Assembly: GCA_023954375.1 (NCBI GenBank)
Contig: JAMLIC010000016.1
Span: forward strand, 112,041 to 176,040
DNA: 64,000 bases
Reading direction: 5' to 3'
Source of the DNA: Planctomycetota bacterium
GTDB lineage: Bacteria; Planctomycetota; J058
The notes under the pieces are model-generated. The model was not told the origin of the DNA and searched no databases. It was given only the letters and a program-made list of their open reading frames with translations. Below, piece by piece: positions 23,365-33,279 of the stretch (its first letter is position 1; each line of letters starts with the position of its first letter). The translations under genes were made by a program, and so were the position numbers.

Positions 23365-24825
23365 TCAGTGCCAGGGGTTGAACCCGAACCCGAACACCGC
23401 CACCGCGAAGCTGATGCACGCGACGATCACGACGACGAGGCCGATCACGACGGGCAGCGGCGGGCCATCGCGCCCCGCGGCGGCCGCCGCCGGCCGCGGG
23501 CGCCGCTCGTCGCGGAGCTCGGGCGGCATGCGGACGAGGCCCGCCGCCGAGTCCTCGGTCGACGTGGTCGGCGCGTAGACCGGACTCGGGTCGAGCTGAG
23601 GGTCGAGGTGGGCAGGGTCGAGCGGGGCGGGGTCGAGATGATGCGCGGCGTCCGCGACCGACGCGGGCGCGAGCGCCACGCCGCCGAGCGGCGCGCCCAT
23701 GGGCGGCGCGCCCATGGGCGCCGCCATCGGAGGTGCGCTCACGGCAGGGCCGCGCCCCGTCGGGGCGGGCTGCGCCGCCGCGGCCACCGGCGGCTGGCCG
23801 TGCGCCAGGCCCGGGATCGGCGCCAGCGGGCGTGACTCCGGCGCCGGAGCGCCCCAGCCCCGGTCCCCCTGGCTCGACGACGCCGCCCGGGCCGCGGGCT
23901 GCGGCGCCGCCGGCGCGCCGTCGTCGGTGGCCGGGGCCGGCCGCTGCGCCGCCTCGAGCTCGCCGCGGTTGCTCTGGAAGATCGCCTCGATCCGCGCGGC
24001 CAGGTCGCGCGCGGACGCGGGCCGCTGCTCCTGCTTCTTCGCCAGGGTGTCGAGCACCAGCTGGTCGACCACCTGCGGCAGCGTCGGGTTGAACGACGAC
24101 GGCGCCGCGGCCGGCTCGCGCATCAGCTTGATGATCGTCTCCATCGGCGTCCGCCCCTTGAAGGGTGGCTTGCCGGTGAGGAGCCAGTAGAGCGTCCCCC
24201 CGAGCGAGTAGACGTCGCTGCGGACGCTCACGTCGCCGAACGGTCCGCCCGGCTGCGCCTGCTCGGGCGGCATGAAGTTGACGGTGCCCATGATCGTGCC
24301 GGGCGCCGTGAGCTGCACGTCCGACGACTGGTCCTTGATGAGGCTGAAGTCCATGAGCACCGGGTGGCCGCCCCGGCGCAGGCAGATGTTCGCGGGCTTG
24401 ATGTCGCGGTGGATCAGGTTCTTGCCGTGGATGTACTCCAGCGCCTCGCACAGCCGCTGGACGACCTTGAGCGACTGGGCCGGCGTGAGCGGACGGGTCT
24501 GCGCGAGCTGGCGCAGGTTCATGCCGTCCTGGATCCAGTCCATGATGATGAAGCAGCGGCCCTGCTCCTGGCCCACGTTGTAGATCTTGATGATGTTGGC
24601 GTGGGAGAGCTGGGCGAGCGCCCGCCCCTCGCGGACGAAGCGCTCCTTGTTGACCCCCTGCGCCATGGCCTTGGGGGAGAGGATCTTCACGGCCACCGGC
24701 ACGCCGAGGCGCTCGTAGTGGCCCATGTAGACGTCGGCGAGCAGCCCCTTGGAGACCCGCTGCTGGATGCGGGCTCCGCCGAAGACGGTGCCGATCAGGG
24801 GGTCTTGCGTCTGGTCCTGGGACAT
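23365..24825 (-). CDS. Atypical Ser/Thr kinase with C-terminal membrane anchor
   Basis: Start ATG 24825 with GAGGG four to six bases upstream gives a 486-residue protein. The kinase domain covers about 15-275. Lys47 (VAVK) and HRDIKPAN (His139-Asp141) are present. The glycine loop is replaced by VSKGLLADVYMG and the metal-binding DFG is DFS (159-161). These changes are typical of kinases with weak or unusual nucleotide binding. Residues about 280-440 are a Pro/Ala-rich linker, and residues about 455-480 form one membrane helix close to the C-terminus (ending FNPWH). It shares a promoter region with the divergent kinase-ATPase gene and is followed by the HD-GYP gene. Confidence 0.9.
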   Translation of the reverse strand: MSQDQTQDPLIGTVFGGARIQQRVSKGLLADVYMGHYERLGVPVAVKILSPKAMAQGVNKERFVREGRALAQLSHANIIKIYNVGQEQGRCFIIMDWIQDGMNLRQLAQTRPLTPAQSLKVVQRLCEALEYIHGKNLIHRDIKPANICLRRGGHPVLMDFSLIKDQSSDVQLTAPGTIMGTVNFMPPEQAQPGGPFGDVSVRSDVYSLGGTLYWLLTGKPPFKGRTPMETIIKLMREPAAAPSSFNPTLPQVVDQLVLDTLAKKQEQRPASARDLAARIEAIFQSNRGELEAAQRPAPATDDGAPAAPQPAARAASSSQGDRGWGAPAPESRPLAPIPGLAHGQPPVAAAAQPAPTGRGPAVSAPPMAAPMGAPPMGAPLGGVALAPASVADAAHHLDPAPLDPAHLDPQLDPSPVYAPTTSTEDSAAGLVRMPPELRDERRPRPAAAAAGRDGPPLPVVIGLVVVIVACISFAVAVFGFGFNPWH

Positions 24826-24923
24826 GGCCCTCGCCGAAGCAACGCCGTGAGAGACGGGATCATAGACACTCCGCCTGGCCGGTGCCACCCAGACGGAGAA
24901 GCGACCCCACGGGCCGGTGGACG

Positions 24924-24952
24924 TTTGCACTCCCGGCCGACGGGATTAGGAT
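24924..24952 (+). promoter_or_regulatory. Sigma70-like promoter for the kinase-ATPase-TPR pair
   Basis: TTTGCA (24924-24929) and TAGGAT (24947-24952) are separated by 17 bases, 55 bases before the ATG at 25007. On the opposite strand TATGAT (24859-24864) could serve the divergent kinase gene. Confidence 0.5.
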
Positions 24953-25006
24953 CCGCGGGCCGCGCGGGTCTGCGCGGCCGGCGCGCGCGGAGGCGGGACA
25001 CACACG

Positions 25007-28000
25007 ATGGGTGCGGCCCCGACCTCGCAGGTCCTCAACGACCGCTACGAGATCCTCCGCCCGCTCGGCCACGGCGGCATGGGGGCCGTCTACCTCGTGT
25101 TCGACCGGCAGGTCGGCCGCCAGGTGGCGCTCAAGTCCTTCCCGCCCATGGCCCGGCGGGTCGAGGACCTGGCCCACTTCGAGCACGAGTTCCTGACCCT
25201 GTCGCGCCTGCGCCACCCCAACGTGGCCGAGGTGTATGACTTCGGCGTCATCGAGGGGACGAACGACGTCTTCTTCACGTCGGAGCTGATCGACGGCAAG
25301 GACCTGTTCGAGGTCACGGCCGACCTGCCCGAGCTCGACCTCGCGCGGCTGATCGTGCAGGTGTGCCGCGGGCTGTCCTACATCCACTCGCGCCAGATCA
25401 TCCACTACGACATCAAGCCCACGAACATCCTCGTGACCGGGGCCGACCCCCCGCACCTGAAGCTGATCGACTTCGGCCTGGCGGAGCAGCGGGTCGACGA
25501 CGCGCTGGGCGTGATCAAGGGCACGGTCTCGTATCTCGCCCCCGAGGTCGCGCGCCACCTGCCCGTCGACCACCGCGCCGACCTCTACTCGCTCGGCGTG
25601 ACGATCTATCACTGCGTCACGCGCGGCCTCCCGTTCCGCGGGGAGACGAACCTCGACGTCGTGCGCAAGGTCGTCTCCGACCCGCCCCCCGACCCGGCGG
25701 CCGCCCGGCCCGACCTGTCGCGCGGCCTGCGCGACCTGATCCTGCGCCTCATGTCCAAGGACCCGGGCGCGCGCCTGCAGAGCGGCAACGAGGTGATCCG
25801 CGCCCTGTCGCGCCTCTACGGCCAGGACTTCGCCGTCGAGCCGAGGGAGGCCGCGCTCACCTTCGTCACCTCGGGCGGCTTCTTCGGCCGCGACGCCCAG
25901 TTCAGCGCCCTCACCCGGGCGTTCGACGAGGTCTTCTCCTGGCGCGACCCCGGCGACCCCCTGGCCGCCCTCCCGCCGGTCGAGGGGAAGCGGGCCACCC
26001 CGAGCACGGCGGCGAGCGCCACCGGCTTCGTGATCACCTCGTCGGCCGGCGCGTTCGGCTTCGACCTCGCCCGCCGCGACTCGTCGGTCGACCTCGCCGG
26101 GCTCGAGGCGGCCGACGAGCCCGCGCCGCCGCCGCCGCCCGCGCCGCCCGCGCGGCCGCTCCGGCACCTGTTCCTCGTCTCGGGCGAGGCCGGCGTGGGC
26201 AAGTCGCGCCTCCTGCGCGAGCTCAAGACCTACGCGCAGCTGCGCCGGGCCGCCGTCGTCGAGGGGCGGGCGTCGCCCACGGGCGGCGCCTACGCCGCGT
26301 TCGTGGAGGTCTTCCGCGGCATCCTCGGCCTGTGGGCGCCCGAGCCCGGCGCCGACGGCCCGCTCCGCCCGCGCCAGACCGACCCGCTCCGCCGGCGCCT
26401 CCTCCAGCGCTACGGCGCCGAGCTCGTGCGGCTGATCCCGGACCTCGACTCGAGCGCCCTGCCGGTCACGCCCCGCACGCCGCTCTCGCCCGAGCAGGAC
26501 GAGCGGCGCCTCCTCGACGCGCTGGCGCAGTTCATGATCGGCTACAGCCGCTCGCGCCCGCTCGTGGTGCTCCTGCACGACCTCGAGCACGCGGACGTGG
26601 AGACGCTCGAGCTCCTGCGCTACCTGACGCGCAACCTCGGCGTGATCGAGTCGACCCGCGCCATGGCCCGCCAGGCGGGGCTCGGCCGCGAGCCGCTGCC
26701 GCTCCGGCTCATGGTGGTCGGCGCCTACCGGCCGAGCGACGTCGACGGCCCGCGCGCCCAGCTCCTCGCGGCGCTTGCCGGCGAGCCCGTCAGCGAGGCG
26801 CTGACGCTCGAGCCCCTCGGCCCCGAGGCGGTCTACACGCTGATCGAGTCGATGCTCGGCGTCGGGAGCGACCCCCGCGCGCTGGCCGAGCGGATCTACA
26901 AGGAGACGGGCGGCAACCCCTACTTCGCCGTCGAGGTCATGCGCGCGCTGGTCGAGCAGGGCGCGCTGGCGCGCGACGGCGACGGGGGCTGGCGCCTCGA
27001 CCTCGGCCGCGACGGGGCGCTGCAGGTCCCCGAGAGCGTCTCGGGGGTGATCCTCGAGCGGACGCGGCGGACGACGCCCGAGGAGAAGAAGCCCCTCGAG
27101 CTCCTGGCGACGCTCGGGCGGCCGGCGGCGATCCACGAGCTCGCGGCGCTCTCGGGCGCCGACACCCGCGACCTCGTGGCCCACCTCGGCGCCCTCGAGC
27201 GGCGCGAGGTCGTGCGGGCCGAGCGCGCCGAGGGGGGCGGACGCCGCTACGACTTCATCCACGACGTCGCCCGCCAGGCCGTCTACGACGCGATCCCCCG
27301 CGAGGCGCGGATCGCGCTCCACCTGCGCTGCGGCGAGTTCCTCGAGGGGCGCGCCGGGCTGGGCTACGGGGCGGTCGACGCGGGCGAGCTCGCGCGCCAC
27401 TTCTCGGCGGCGGGCGACCGCAAGCGCGCGCTGGAGTACGGGATCCGCGCCGGCGACGACGCGCGGGCGGTCCACGCCAACCACCGCGCGATCGAGCTCT
27501 ACCAGGCCGCCATGGCGCTCGTGCCCGTCGGCAGCGCGCGCTGGCGCGCCCTCCTCCAGCAGGTGGGCGACCTGCTCCTGCACACGGGCGAGTACGGCCG
27601 CGCGGCCGAGGCCTACGAGCGGGTCCTCGCCCCGGACGTGGCGCGCCACCTCGCGCCGGCCGAGCTCGTGCGCGCGCACCGGCGCCGGGCGGAGGTCCTC
27701 GAGCGGCGGGGCGACCTCGACGGCGCGCTCGAGGACCTCTCGGCCGCCTCGGCGGCCACGTTCGCCACCGAGGGCCTCGAGCGCGAGGGCGCGGCGCTCC
27801 TCGCCGCCACGGCCTCGATCTACTGCCGGCTCGGGCGCTACCAGGACGCGGTCGGCTTCTGCCAGGTGGGGCTGGCGCAGCTCGTCGGCCTCCCCGAAGG
27901 CGAGGAGGCGGCGCAGGTGCGGACCGTCCTCGGGCGGGCCCACCTCGCGCTCGGCAACCTCGCCGAGGCCGAGCGCGAGTTCGAGCACGCCCTCGCCGCG

Positions 28001-29065
28001 CGCCGGCGGCAGGGCGACGAGCCGGGCGTGGCGCGGACGCTCGCCGACCTGGGCGCCGTGGCGCTCGAGCAGGGGCGCTTCGAGGAGGCGGCCGACCGCT
28101 TCGAGCGGGCGCTCGAGCGCGAGTCGGCGATCGGTCACGCGGCCGGCGTCGCCGAGGCGGCCACGCGCCTGGCGGCCGCCTGCCGGGCGCTGGGCGAGCT
28201 CGAGCGGGCGGCGTCGCTCCTGCGGCGCGCGCAGGGGATCCACGAGCGCTCGGGCGCGCGGGCCGAGGCGGCCACCGTGCTGGCCGAGCTCGGGCGCCTG
28301 CACCTGGCCACGGGCGACCACGCGCGCGCGCTCGAGCACCTGCGGCGCGCCGGCGAGGAGGCCGGACGGCTCGGCCTCCTCGCCGTCTCGGCCGCGGCAA
28401 AGACGGCCGAGGCGCAGTCGCTCCTGCTCCTGGGCGCCCCGGAGCGCGCGCACGACCTGGCCGGCGAGGCCCTGCGCCAGGCCTCCCTCCAGGGCGACGC
28501 GCCGCGCGAGCGCGCGGCGGCGCTCGAGGCGCTGGGCCTCGTCCACGTGGCCCACGGCGAGGCCGACCGCGGCGAGCAGCTCCTGCACGAGGCGCAGACG
28601 CTGTTCCGCGCGCAGGAGGACGCGGCCGGCGTGGCGCGGACGACGATCGCCGTGGTCGAGCTGCTCCTCGCCCGCGGTGACGACGCGCTGGCCGCGGCCG
28701 CCCTGGCCACGCTCGACCACGCGCCGGTCCCGGTCGAGGAGCAGCCGCGCCTGGCGCTGGCCCGCGCCCGCGCCGCGCTCGCGGCGCCCGGCGCGCCCGA
28801 CGCGGCGCTCCTGACGGCGCTCGGGCGGGCGCAGGAGCTCGCGCGCCGGCGCGTCGACCGCGAGCGCCTGTGGCAGCTCCTGGCCGCGCGCGGCCGCGTC
28901 CTCGAGCGCCGCGGCGACCCGGCCGCCGCGCTCGACAGCTTCGTCGAGGCCATGAGCGCGCTGCGCGACCTCCTCGACCTCGTGCCGCCGGAGCTGCGGC
29001 AGGGCTTCGTGCGCGCGCCGGAGCGCGTGGCGTGCCGCGAGGACTTCCTGAGGCTGAAGGGGTGA
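25007..29065 (+). CDS. Kinase-AAA ATPase-TPR signalling protein (first paralogue)
   Basis: A protein of 1352 residues, start ATG 25007 after GGAGG. Residues 14-280 are a kinase with GHGGMGAVYL, Lys43, HYDIKPTN (Asp135, with Tyr for the usual Arg) and DFG at 155. Residues about 385-760 are an STAND-type AAA ATPase (Walker A GEAGVGKS with Lys399, Walker B VVLLHDLEHAD, then TGGNPYF). Residues about 790-1300 are TPR-type helical repeats. The C-terminus ends ELRQGFVRAPERVACREDF. The same order is known from eukaryote-like kinases such as PknK, which regulate transcription or secondary metabolism. No membrane helix is present. The stop overlaps the start of the second paralogue by four bases. Confidence 0.93.
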   Translation: MGAAPTSQVLNDRYEILRPLGHGGMGAVYLVFDRQVGRQVALKSFPPMARRVEDLAHFEHEFLTLSRLRHPNVAEVYDFGVIEGTNDVFFTSELIDGKDLFEVTADLPELDLARLIVQVCRGLSYIHSRQIIHYDIKPTNILVTGADPPHLKLIDFGLAEQRVDDALGVIKGTVSYLAPEVARHLPVDHRADLYSLGVTIYHCVTRGLPFRGETNLDVVRKVVSDPPPDPAAARPDLSRGLRDLILRLMSKDPGARLQSGNEVIRALSRLYGQDFAVEPREAALTFVTSGGFFGRDAQFSALTRAFDEVFSWRDPGDPLAALPPVEGKRATPSTAASATGFVITSSAGAFGFDLARRDSSVDLAGLEAADEPAPPPPPAPPARPLRHLFLVSGEAGVGKSRLLRELKTYAQLRRAAVVEGRASPTGGAYAAFVEVFRGILGLWAPEPGADGPLRPRQTDPLRRRLLQRYGAELVRLIPDLDSSALPVTPRTPLSPEQDERRLLDALAQFMIGYSRSRPLVVLLHDLEHADVETLELLRYLTRNLGVIESTRAMARQAGLGREPLPLRLMVVGAYRPSDVDGPRAQLLAALAGEPVSEALTLEPLGPEAVYTLIESMLGVGSDPRALAERIYKETGGNPYFAVEVMRALVEQGALARDGDGGWRLDLGRDGALQVPESVSGVILERTRRTTPEEKKPLELLATLGRPAAIHELAALSGADTRDLVAHLGALERREVVRAERAEGGGRRYDFIHDVARQAVYDAIPREARIALHLRCGEFLEGRAGLGYGAVDAGELARHFSAAGDRKRALEYGIRAGDDARAVHANHRAIELYQAAMALVPVGSARWRALLQQVGDLLLHTGEYGRAAEAYERVLAPDVARHLAPAELVRAHRRRAEVLERRGDLDGALEDLSAASAATFATEGLEREGAALLAATASIYCRLGRYQDAVGFCQVGLAQLVGLPEGEEAAQVRTVLGRAHLALGNLAEAEREFEHALAARRRQGDEPGVARTLADLGAVALEQGRFEEAADRFERALERESAIGHAAGVAEAATRLAAACRALGELERAASLLRRAQGIHERSGARAEAATVLAELGRLHLATGDHARALEHLRRAGEEAGRLGLLAVSAAAKTAEAQSLLLLGAPERAHDLAGEALRQASLQGDAPRERAAALEALGLVHVAHGEADRGEQLLHEAQTLFRAQEDAAGVARTTIAVVELLLARGDDALAAAALATLDHAPVPVEEQPRLALARARAALAAPGAPDAALLTALGRAQELARRRVDRERLWQLLAARGRVLERRGDPAAALDSFVEAMSALRDLLDLVPPELRQGFVRAPERVACREDFLRLKG

Positions 29066-32000
29066 CCGCCGGCGAGCGCCGCCCCGAGGTCGACGACGGG
29101 CTCCACGAGCGCCCCGGGGCCGAGGCCTCGCTCGTGGGCGCGTGGCTGCACGACCGCTACGAGGTCCGCTCGGAGCTCGGCTGGGGGTCGCTCGGGCACG
29201 TCTACCTGGCGCGGGACCACCTGCGGCGCGACCCGGCGGGCGCGCCGGAGGAGGTGGCGATCAAGGTCGTGCGCCGCGACCGCCTCACCCCGAAGGCGAT
29301 CGAGTACCTCAAGCGCGAGTTCCGGGCGCTGTCGCGCCTGCAGCACCCCAACGTGGCGCGCGTGCACGACCTCGACGTCGTGCCGGGCGGGGGCGAGCTG
29401 TTCTTCACGCTCGAGGTGCTGCGCGGGCGCACGATCGTCGAGGCCACGCGCGCGCTCGGCTGGGAGGAGGGCGTCGACCTGCTCGTGCAGACGCTCCGGG
29501 CGCTGCACTACGTGCACGCGCGCGGCCTCGTGCACATGGACCTCAAGCCGCAGAACGTCTTCGTCCTCGACGAGGGCGCGCGGCGCCGCGTGAAGGTCCT
29601 CGACTTCCACCTCGTGCGCGAGCACACGGACGCGCCGGACCGCGCCATGCGCGGGACGATCGCCTACATGGCCCCCGAGGTGGTCAAGGGCGCCGAGGCC
29701 GGCCCGCGCGCCGACCTCTACTCGCTCGGCTGCGTGGCCTTCCACGCCCTCACGGGCGCGCCGCCGTTCGCCGGGCTGGCGCCCATGGAGGTCCTGAAGG
29801 CCCACGCGCGCGACCGGCCGCCGAGCTTCGCCGAGCGCGGCGCCGGCCACCTGCCGCCGGCGCTCGAGGCGGTCGTGCAGCGCCTGCTGGCGAAGGACCC
29901 GGCCGAGCGCTTCGCGTCGGCCAACGACGTGATCCGCGCGCTGAACGCCGGGCTCGGGCGGAGCTTCGCCCTCGAGACGGAGGAGACGCTCGACCACGCG
30001 CTCGGCCAGGCGGCCCTCGTCGGGCGCGAGGCCGACCTCGCGGCCGCGATGGGCCTGACGCGCGAGCCCGCGGGCCCCTGGCTCGTCGTCGTCACGGCCG
30101 AGCCCGGGTGCGGGCGCACGCGCCTCCTGCAGGAGCTCAAGGTGCTCCTGCAGCTCGAGGGCGTGCCGGCGCTGCTCGGCCGCGCGCGCCCGGGCGACGA
30201 GGCGTTCGGCCCGTTCCGCGCGCTCCTGGGCGAGCTCCTGCGCCGCGAGCGCGGCGGGGGCGCGCTCGCGGCGGCGTCGCGCGACGGCCTGACCGTCGAC
30301 CCCGACCTCCTCGTCGAGCAGGCGCCGCGGCCCGAGCTGCCGGCGCACGTGCGGCGGACGGCGGCGCTGACCGACCTCCTGCGCGACCTGGCGCGGGCGC
30401 CCGTGGCGCTCCTCGTCGACGACCTGCACGAGGCCGACCCGGACGCCCTCGGGCTCATGCGGGCGCTCGCCGCCGGGCCCCGGCCCGGCAAGGCGCTCCT
30501 CGTCGTGTCGGCGCGCGAGGGCGAGGGGCCGCTCGACGAGCTGGTCGCGTCGCCGCAGGCGCGCCGCCTCGAGCTCGGGCGCCTGCCGCGCCAGGCGACG
30601 GCGGCGCTCGCCGCGTCGATGGTCGGCCTGCGCCCCGACCAGGGCGGCGTCCCCGACGACTTCGTCGAGCGCCTGTGGGCGGTCACCGGCGGCAACCCGC
30701 GCTTCGTCGAGGAGACCATGCGCAGCCTGGCCGAGGCGGGCGTGATCCGCGCCCGCGACGGCGCGCTCGCGGTGGGGCCCGAGGTCGGCCGGCGGCTCCT
30801 CGACGACCAGAGCCTGCGGGCGCTCGCGGCGCGGCGCGTGGCGCGCCTGGAGCCCGACGCGCTCCTCCTCCTGGCCGCCTGCGCCGCGGCCCTGCGCCCG
30901 CGACCGGTGGCCTTCCTGGCCGCGGCGGCCGCCCTGCCGCCGGCGAGGGCGCGGGTGGTGGTCGCGGACCTCGTGCGCCGCGGGCTCGTCGCCGCCCTGG
31001 CCGGCGGGCCCGTCGAGCTGCTCACGGTCGAGCACGGGTCGCTCCGCGCCGCGGCGCTCGAGGCGCTCGAGCCCGGGCGGCGGCGGCTGCTCCACCGCCA
31101 GGCGGCGCGACTGCTCGAGAGCCGCCACCCCGTCGCCGCCGACCCGCTCGGCGCCGGCCAGCCGACGGACCGCGCCGACGAGCTGCGCTGGCACCACGCG
31201 CAGGCGGGCGACGTGGCCGAGGCGATCGCCTGGACGCGGGTCGCGGCCGACGCGGCCGTCAAGCGGCGCGAGCTCGTCCGCGCCCGCGACCTCGCGCGCG
31301 AGGCGCTCGAGCTCCTCGACCGCGCCGTCGCAGGGGGGACGTTCGCCCCGCCGCCGGGCCTGCGCGACGCGCTCACCCTGCGCCACGCCGAGGCGCTCGC
31401 CGCGACGGGCGACCGCGCGGCGGCCCTGGCGCTCCTCGCCGCCCGGGCGCCGGGCGACGACGCGGCCCGCGACGACGCCGCCGGGGCGCGGCTCCACGCG
31501 CGGCTGCTCAAGGACCAGGGCGACCTCTCGGCCGCGCTCGCCCGGGCCGAGCGCGCCGTGGCGGCCTCGCGCGCGCCGCTCGACCGCGCGCGCGCCCTGG
31601 CCGAGCAGGCGTCCGTCCTCCTGTGGTCGGCCCGCTACGCCCGCGCGAGGGAGGACGCAGAGGCGGCGCTCGCGCTGCTGGGCGACCCGCCCACGCTGGA
31701 GACGACCGACGACGTCGTCGAGGCGCTCGACACGCTCCACCACGCCTGCCGCTTCCTGGGCGACGAAGCCGGCGCGACCGACGCACTGCGCCGGGCGCTG
31801 CGCGCGCGGCAGCGCGCCCACGGCGACGCCTCGGAGGAGCGGGCGGGCCTGCGGCCCGAGCGCGTCGACGCCGGCAAGGCCGCGCTCGTGGGCGACGGGG
31901 CCGGCGCCCACGTCCAGCGCTCGGTGGTCGAGGCGGCGATCGAGCGCGCCGCGGGGTCCGACGACCTGGTCGCGCACTACCGGCGACGGATCGACCTGCT

Positions 32001-32835
32001 CCTGGCCGCCGGTGACCCCGACGGCGCCGCCTGGGCGCTCCTGAACCTCGGCCACGTGCGCCAGGCGGCGGCGCGCCTGGCCGACGCGCTCCAGGGCTAC
32101 CGGCGCGCGCTCGGGCTCTTCGAGCGCACCGGCTGCCGGATCGGCGCCGCGCTCGTCCGCCAGAGCCTGGCCCGCGCACTGGCCCAGGCGGGCGCCGCCG
32201 GCGCGGCGACCGAGGAGGCCGGCCGCGCGGTCGAGGCCGCCCGCGCCTGCGGCGCGCCCTGGGCCACCGCGCAGGCCGAGGCCGCGCTGGCCGAGGCGCG
32301 CCTCGCCGGCGGCGACCTCCCCCGCGGCCGCGCCGCGCTCGGCCGCGCGCTCGAGGCCGCGACGGCGCTCGGCAACGTGCCGCTCCGGGCCGAGCTGCAG
32401 CTCGCGCACGCCGAGCTCCACCTGGGACAGGGCGAGGCGGACGCGGCCCGGAGCGCCCTCGCCGCCTTCGAGGCCGCGCCGGCCGGTGCGCGGACCGTCG
32501 CGCAGGGGGTGCGCGCCCTGCTCGTCGAGGCCGGCCTGGCGCTCGCCGCGCCCGACGACGCGCGCGCGCTCGCGCTCGCGGAGGGCAGGGCGGCGAAGGC
32601 GCTGGAGGAGGCCCTGGCCAGCGACGCCCTCGAGCTCGCCTGGCGCGCCGCCTGGACCCGCGCCCGCGTGCGCCGCGCCCGCGGCGACGCCCAGGGCGAG
32701 CTCGACGACCTCGTGCGCGCCCTCGACCTCCTGCGCGACCTCGCCCGCGCCGCCCCCGACGAGCTGCGCCAGGGCTACCTCGCGCACCCGGAGCGGGTGG
32801 CGGTGCGGGAGCGGTTCGTGGCGGCGCGGGGGTAG
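29062..32835 (+). CDS. Kinase-ATPase-TPR protein (second paralogue, degenerate active sites)
   Basis: Start GTG 29062 overlaps the upstream stop (GTGA) and gives a protein of 1257 residues. Kinase region about 30-300: loop GWGSLGHVYLA, Lys68, HMDLKPQN (Asp160), but DFG is DFH (181-183). ATPase region from about 335: Walker A is AEPGCGRTR, with Arg352 for the essential Lys, and Walker B is VALLVDDLHEAD. TPR-like helices extend from about 700 to the end, which carries the same closing motif as its neighbour (ELRQGYLAHPERVAVRERF). It clearly arose by duplication of the upstream gene. The altered key residues suggest a scaffold or regulatory partner of the first protein. Confidence 0.92.
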   Translation: MTAGERRPEVDDGLHERPGAEASLVGAWLHDRYEVRSELGWGSLGHVYLARDHLRRDPAGAPEEVAIKVVRRDRLTPKAIEYLKREFRALSRLQHPNVARVHDLDVVPGGGELFFTLEVLRGRTIVEATRALGWEEGVDLLVQTLRALHYVHARGLVHMDLKPQNVFVLDEGARRRVKVLDFHLVREHTDAPDRAMRGTIAYMAPEVVKGAEAGPRADLYSLGCVAFHALTGAPPFAGLAPMEVLKAHARDRPPSFAERGAGHLPPALEAVVQRLLAKDPAERFASANDVIRALNAGLGRSFALETEETLDHALGQAALVGREADLAAAMGLTREPAGPWLVVVTAEPGCGRTRLLQELKVLLQLEGVPALLGRARPGDEAFGPFRALLGELLRRERGGGALAAASRDGLTVDPDLLVEQAPRPELPAHVRRTAALTDLLRDLARAPVALLVDDLHEADPDALGLMRALAAGPRPGKALLVVSAREGEGPLDELVASPQARRLELGRLPRQATAALAASMVGLRPDQGGVPDDFVERLWAVTGGNPRFVEETMRSLAEAGVIRARDGALAVGPEVGRRLLDDQSLRALAARRVARLEPDALLLLAACAAALRPRPVAFLAAAAALPPARARVVVADLVRRGLVAALAGGPVELLTVEHGSLRAAALEALEPGRRRLLHRQAARLLESRHPVAADPLGAGQPTDRADELRWHHAQAGDVAEAIAWTRVAADAAVKRRELVRARDLAREALELLDRAVAGGTFAPPPGLRDALTLRHAEALAATGDRAAALALLAARAPGDDAARDDAAGARLHARLLKDQGDLSAALARAERAVAASRAPLDRARALAEQASVLLWSARYARAREDAEAALALLGDPPTLETTDDVVEALDTLHHACRFLGDEAGATDALRRALRARQRAHGDASEERAGLRPERVDAGKAALVGDGAGAHVQRSVVEAAIERAAGSDDLVAHYRRRIDLLLAAGDPDGAAWALLNLGHVRQAAARLADALQGYRRALGLFERTGCRIGAALVRQSLARALAQAGAAGAATEEAGRAVEAARACGAPWATAQAEAALAEARLAGGDLPRGRAALGRALEAATALGNVPLRAELQLAHAELHLGQGEADAARSALAAFEAAPAGARTVAQGVRALLVEAGLALAAPDDARALALAEGRAAKALEEALASDALELAWRAAWTRARVRRARGDAQGELDDLVRALDLLRDLARAAPDELRQGYLAHPERVAVRERFVAARG

Positions 32836-33007
32836 TTCCGCGCCGGACCGGACGTCGAAGAGGAGCGCGCACGTGCGCGGGTGGCCGACGTCGACGGCAC
32901 GGACCCGATCGTCGAGAAGGCCGCGCACGTGCGCGGGTATCCGTCCTCGAGGCGGGGCGTGGTCGTCGACGAGAACGCGCACGGCCGTTCTCGACGGCGC
33001 GAGCCGG

Positions 33008-33279
33008 ATCGTCGACGAGCTGGGCTACCTGCCGTTCGAGCGACGCAGCGCCCACCTGTTCTTCCAGCTCGTGTCCCGGCGATAGAGCGCGGCAGCATGC
33101 TGATCACGACGAACCAGGTCGTCACGCAGTGGGGCGCGGTGTTCGGCGACGAGGTCCTGGCGGCGGCGATCCTCGATCGGCTGCTGCACAGGAGCCACAC
33201 GCTCGTCGTCAAGGGCGAGAGCTACAGGCTCAAGCAGAAGCGGAAGGCGGGCCTGCTCGGCTCGTCGGCGAAGGACTAG
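33008..33279 (+). pseudogene. istB: istB fragment (IS21-family helper ATPase), truncated and frameshifted
   Basis: The fragment encodes the C-terminal third of IstB: IVDELGYLPFERRSAHLFFQ, LVSRR, then in the next frame RGSMLITTNQVVTQWGAVFG, DEVLAAAILDRLLHRSHTLV and GESYRLKQKRKAGLLG. A one-base loss near 33083 (TAGAGC where TACGAGC is expected) puts a stop codon between the two parts. The 5' two thirds, including Walker A, is absent, and so is istA. The left end merges with the tandem repeat inside the shared sequence ATCGTCGACGAG. Confidence 0.88.

Noticed and set aside
24860..28720. A 1286-residue minus-strand ORF
   Set aside because: Antisense shadow of the first kinase-ATPase-TPR gene.
28135..32982. 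A 1615-residue minus-strand ORF
   Set aside because: Shadow of the kinase-ATPase genes on the opposite strand.
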